A stretch of 64,000 nucleotides of DNA from an uncultured Clostridium sp. (lineage in GTDB: Bacteria; Bacillota; Clostridia; Clostridiales; Clostridiaceae), in contig URKQ01000014.1 of assembly GCA_900548455.1 (NCBI GenBank), forward strand, positions 1 through 64,000, written 5' to 3'. How positions within the stretch are numbered: position 1 is the stretch's first letter; each line of letters starts with the position of its first letter. A model generated the notes under the pieces. That model searched no databases and had not been told where the DNA came from. It saw nothing but the letters and a program-made list of their open reading frames with translations. Positions 61,598 through 64,000 of this stretch are shown here, one piece after another. The position numbers were made by a program, and so were the translations under genes.

Positions 61598-61933
61598 ATG
61601 AAACATATAAATCTTTTTAGAAAATCTTCTATGGAACCTATACCACCAAAAAAATTTACCTTATCCGAAGCACAAGAAATTGCCACTTCTCTAAAAATTG
61701 ATTTTACAAAAGAAAAATTCGATTTACAACAATTTTCTATGGGAATAAATGTTGAACTTGAACATGGCAGCAAATATCCTAATACTAATGTAACTAAAAA
61801 CGATCCTATTTTAACTGGTAAGATTGCACTTGCTCACCTTCAAGAATTTGCTGATTACTATACAAGGCTCAAAAAATTAGAAGAAGAAGCTACCGCCTAT
61901 TGGTCAACTCGCAAGAAAAATTATAGAAAATAA
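61598..61933 (+). CDS. DUF5661 family protein
   Basis: A 111-residue protein matching the DUF5661 pattern: EAQEIATSLKIDFTKEKFDLQQFSMGINVELEHGSKYPNTNVTKNDPILTGKIALAHLQEFADYYTRLKKLE in outline. The FxxGxxVELEHG and NDPxxTGKIALAHLxExxDYYxRL elements are the family hallmark. The function is unknown. It is cytosolic. A GAGGTAAAG ribosome site precedes ATG. It has its own strong terminator. Confidence 0.85.
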   Translation: MKHINLFRKSSMEPIPPKKFTLSEAQEIATSLKIDFTKEKFDLQQFSMGINVELEHGSKYPNTNVTKNDPILTGKIALAHLQEFADYYTRLKKLEEEATAYWSTRKKNYRK

Positions 61934-61941
61934 CAAAATAT

Positions 61942-61972
61942 AGGGCCTACATCAAACCATGATGTAGGCCCT
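61942..61972 (+). terminator. Terminator of the DUF5661 gene
   Basis: The 12-bp stem AGGGCCTACATC/GATGTAGGCCCT is followed by a T-rich tract. Confidence 0.95.
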
Positions 61973-61995
61973 TTTAAAATCTATAATTAACTGTG

Positions 61996-62016
61996 TAAAT
62001 CTACAAAGTAGATTTA
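61996..62016. repeat. Short perfect hairpin beside the palindromic element
   Basis: TAAATCTAC and GTAGATTTA are exact 9-bp complements around AAA. It lies 2 bp before the 125-bp element and could be a separate terminator for glpF or part of the element. Confidence 0.65.
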
Positions 62017-62018
62017 AT

Positions 62019-62143
62019 ATTTATTTTCAAGAAACGAGTAGTTCAAGGAAACAACTATATAAGGAAGCGCACTTACTTACTGCTAAGTAAGCGACGCAAT
62101 ATAGGCAGTTGACGATGAAATACGAAGTTTATTGAAAATAAAT
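62019..62143. repeat. 125-bp palindromic structured element downstream of glpF
   Basis: The outer arms ATTTATTTTCAA (62019-62030) and TTGAAAATAAAT (62132-62143) are exact. Inside come AAAC/GTTT, CAACT/AGTTG, ATAT/ATAT, GCG/CGC and a perfect CTTACTTA-CTGC-TAAGTAAG apex (62072-62091). The whole folds into one long interrupted hairpin on either strand. It has no coding capacity and touches the glpF stop codon. It resembles a dispersed MITE/BIME-like repeat or a structured RNA. Confidence 0.75.
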
Positions 62144-62847
62144 TAGAAAATAGCATTAGCTAAAAGACAAGCAACAATAGCCCCACAAATAGGTGCTACA
62201 ACTGGAATCCATGCATAATCCCAATCAGAACTTCCTTTATGAGGAATAGGTAAAAATGCATGTGCAATTCTTGGTCCTAAATCTCTTGCAGGGTTAAGAG
62301 CATAACCTGTAGGTCCACCTAAAGATAAACCTAATGCCCAAATAATCATTCCTACAACCATAGGACTAATTCCATCTACCATAACTGTATTTCCAACGCC
62401 AATTATGAAGAATAATAAACAGAAAGTAGCTATAAACTCTGTCATAAAGTTTTCACCTTTAGATCTTATTGCTGGACCTGTTGCAAAAGTTCCAAGAATT
62501 GTTGCAGGGTCAGTTTCTTCTTTATAATGAGGAAGATATGCTAAATAAACAAGGCATGCACCAACTATACCACCAAGCATTTGAGCTAAAATATATGGTG
62601 CTACTTGTGACCATGCAAGTTTTCCTATTGCTGCCATACCTATTGTAACTGCTGGATTAAAGTGAGCTCCACTAAATCCACCAAATATAAATACAGGAAT
62701 AGCAACAGCTAGTGCCCAACCAGTGGCTATTACTATCCATCCACCACCATTACCTTTTGCTTTTTTTAAGCAAACGTTAGCAACAACACCATCTCCAAAA
62801 AGAACAAGAATCATAGTTCCTAAGAATTCAGCTAAAAATGTTGACAT
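62143..62847 (-). CDS. glpF: Glycerol facilitator / aquaglyceroporin
   Basis: A 234-residue MIP-family channel with six membrane segments and two NPA boxes: SGAHFNPAVTIGMA (about 60-75) and YALNPARDLGPRIAH (about 180-195). The aspartate after the second NPAR favours a glycerol facilitator over a water channel. It lies 60 bp downstream of glpK in the same direction, so it brings in glycerol for the kinase. Confidence 0.95.
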   Translation of the reverse strand: MSTFLAEFLGTMILVLFGDGVVANVCLKKAKGNGGGWIVIATGWALAVAIPVFIFGGFSGAHFNPAVTIGMAAIGKLAWSQVAPYILAQMLGGIVGACLVYLAYLPHYKEETDPATILGTFATGPAIRSKGENFMTEFIATFCLLFFIIGVGNTVMVDGISPMVVGMIIWALGLSLGGPTGYALNPARDLGPRIAHAFLPIPHKGSSDWDYAWIPVVAPICGAIVACLLANAIF

Positions 62848-62906
62848 TTCTATTCCCCCTATTAATTTTTAAAAAGAACAATTATAAATAATTACTTTAT
62901 GAATAA

Positions 62907-64000
62907 TTACTTTTCCCATCCAAGTGAGCGCTTAACAGCCTCATGCCATCCATTTAGTAACTCATTTCTCTTTTCTTCACTCATCTTAGGCTCAAAACTT
63001 CTAGAAAGTGCCCAATTCTTAGTTACCTCATCTTTATTTTTAAAGTATCCTACTGCAAGACCTGCAAGATAAGCAGCTCCTAGTGCTGTTGTTTCTATAA
63101 CTTCCGGTCTAAATACATCTACACCCAAAATATCTGCTTGGAATTGCATTAAGAAGTTATTTGCACAAGCACCACCATCAACCCTAAGTGCCTTTAACTC
63201 GATACCAGAATCATCTTGCATAGCCTTAAGTACATCATAAGTTTGATATGCAAGGGATTCTAAAGTTGCTCTAATAAAATGTGCTTTTTTAGCTCCTCTA
63301 GTTAATCCTACTATAGTTCCTCTTGCATATTGATCCCAATGAGGTGCACCAAGACCTGTAAAAGCTGGTACCATATAAACACCATTTGTATCTTCAACTT
63401 CCTCAGCATACGCTTCTGTGTCAGATGCTTTTTCTACTAACTTAAGTTCATCTCTTAACCATTGAATTGCTGCTCCAGCTACAAAAATACTTCCCTCAAG
63501 TGCATATTCAACTTTACCATCTACACCCCATGCAATTGTGGTAAGCAATCCATTTTTAGATTCTATAGCTTTTTCTCCTGTATTCATAAGCATAAAGCAA
63601 CCAGTTCCGTAGGTATTTTTTGCTGTACCTGGGTTATAACAAACCTGTCCAAATAAAGCTGCTTGCTGATCTCCTGCTGCCCCAGCAATAGGAATTTCTC
63701 CTCCAAACAATTCACTATCTGTATATCCATATACACAACTTGATGGTTTAGGTGTTGGCAACATATTTTCTGGTATATTTAATCTATTTAAAATTTCTTT
63801 ATCCCATTCCAAAGAGTGAATATTAAAAAGCATAGTTCTAGATGCATTAGAATAATCTGTTACATGAACTCTACCTTTTGTTAAGTTCCATATAAGCCAT
63901 GTATCAATAGTTCCAAATAATAACTCTCCTCTTTCTGCTTTTTCTCTTGCTCCTTCAACATTATCTAATATCCATTTAATCTTAGTACCTGAAAAGTATG
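62907..64000 (-). CDS. glpK: Glycerol kinase (5' end missing at the window edge)
   Basis: This FGGY-family kinase phosphorylates glycerol. Visible segments include LLFGTIDTWLIWNLTKG upstream of residue-equivalent 63833, PIAGAAGDQQAALFGQ, NTYGTGCFMLMNTG, AFTGLGAPHWDQYARG and RVDGGACANNFLMQFQADILG. The reading frame stays open to the right edge (about 55 codons beyond the internal ATG at 63833), so the real start lies outside the window and roughly 130-140 N-terminal residues are missing. It is upstream of and co-directional with glpF. Confidence 0.97.
   Translation of the reverse strand, partial: YFSGTKIKWILDNVEGAREKAERGELLFGTIDTWLIWNLTKGRVHVTDYSNASRTMLFNIHSLEWDKEILNRLNIPENMLPTPKPSSCVYGYTDSELFGGEIPIAGAAGDQQAALFGQVCYNPGTAKNTYGTGCFMLMNTGEKAIESKNGLLTTIAWGVDGKVEYALEGSIFVAGAAIQWLRDELKLVEKASDTEAYAEEVEDTNGVYMVPAFTGLGAPHWDQYARGTIVGLTRGAKKAHFIRATLESLAYQTYDVLKAMQDDSGIELKALRVDGGACANNFLMQFQADILGVDVFRPEVIETTALGAAYLAGLAVGYFKNKDEVTKNWALSRSFEPKMSEEKRNELLNGWHEAVKRSLGWEK

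Noticed and set aside
1..64000. CRISPR arrays, rRNA, tRNA, insertion sequences
   Set aside because: No regularly spaced direct repeats, no rRNA-like stretches, no recognisable tRNA folds and no transposase ORFs were found on either strand.

Overview
This window is chromosomal DNA from a low-GC, strictly anaerobic, spore-forming Clostridium (cluster I type). The evidence is the strong AT bias, AGGAGG-type ribosome binding sites, a crt-bcd-etfB-etfA-hbd butyryl-CoA operon with its Rex redox sensor, an electron-bifurcating NfnAB, a hybrid-cluster protein, urocanate hydratase and a complete lysine fermentation operon. Together these describe an amino-acid-fermenting, butyrate-forming organism. 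I see no rRNA, tRNA, CRISPR array, prophage, transposase or origin.

Layout: 0.1-2.2 kb, groES-groEL with a CIRCE operator. 2.2-4.5 kb, a TVP38-type membrane protein, an 8-oxoguanine glycosylase and a C_GCAxxG_C_C redox protein. 4.5-6.8 kb, nfnAB. 7.2-12.9 kb, rex followed by crt-bcd-etfB-etfA-hbd. 13.3-16.8 kb, an ABC-F protein convergent with pdxST. 17.0-18.7 kb, a secreted thermolysin-like protease. 18.8-20.4 kb, hcp. 20.6-29.5 kb, kal-kce-kdd-kamA-kamB-kamC-kamD-kamE behind a lysine riboswitch. 29.6-33.3 kb, a hypothetical protein, a cell-wall-binding protein, a formate/nitrite channel and a lipoprotein. 33.5-38.9 kb, hutU, an M29 aminopeptidase and tsaD. 39-49.7 kb, mixed genes (GNAT, a RusA-like nuclease, a DUF4230 protein, an MFS transporter with an attenuator leader, a CoA-binding protein, fbp, htrA, pepT, a thioredoxin-like protein). 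49.7-58.4 kb, seven unfamiliar, leaderless beta-rich genes on both strands. 58.4-64 kb, malic enzyme, nth, GNAT, hemerythrin, a DUF5661 protein, glpF and a glpK that runs off the right edge.

How the genes work together: lysine is converted through beta-lysine, 3,5-diaminohexanoate and a beta-keto acid cleavage to 3-aminobutyryl-CoA. Deamination of that gives crotonyl-CoA, which the Bcd-EtfAB complex in the same window reduces. NfnAB and Rex link this to the NADH, NADPH and ferredoxin pools.

Most interesting: (1) the lysine riboswitch sits in front of a catabolic operon, and its folding logic reads as an ON switch. (2) The 49.7-58.4 kb block encodes Ig-like and beta-helix proteins with no signal peptides. 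It has a consensus-quality sigma-K promoter and is a candidate spore-surface or appendage system. (3) The MFS gene has a 47-residue leader ORF with an intrinsic terminator inside its coding region. (4) A DUF4230 gene has its Shine-Dalgarno inside a terminator-like hairpin. (5) A 125-bp palindromic element abuts glpF. All of these come from reading the sequence; no database search was run.
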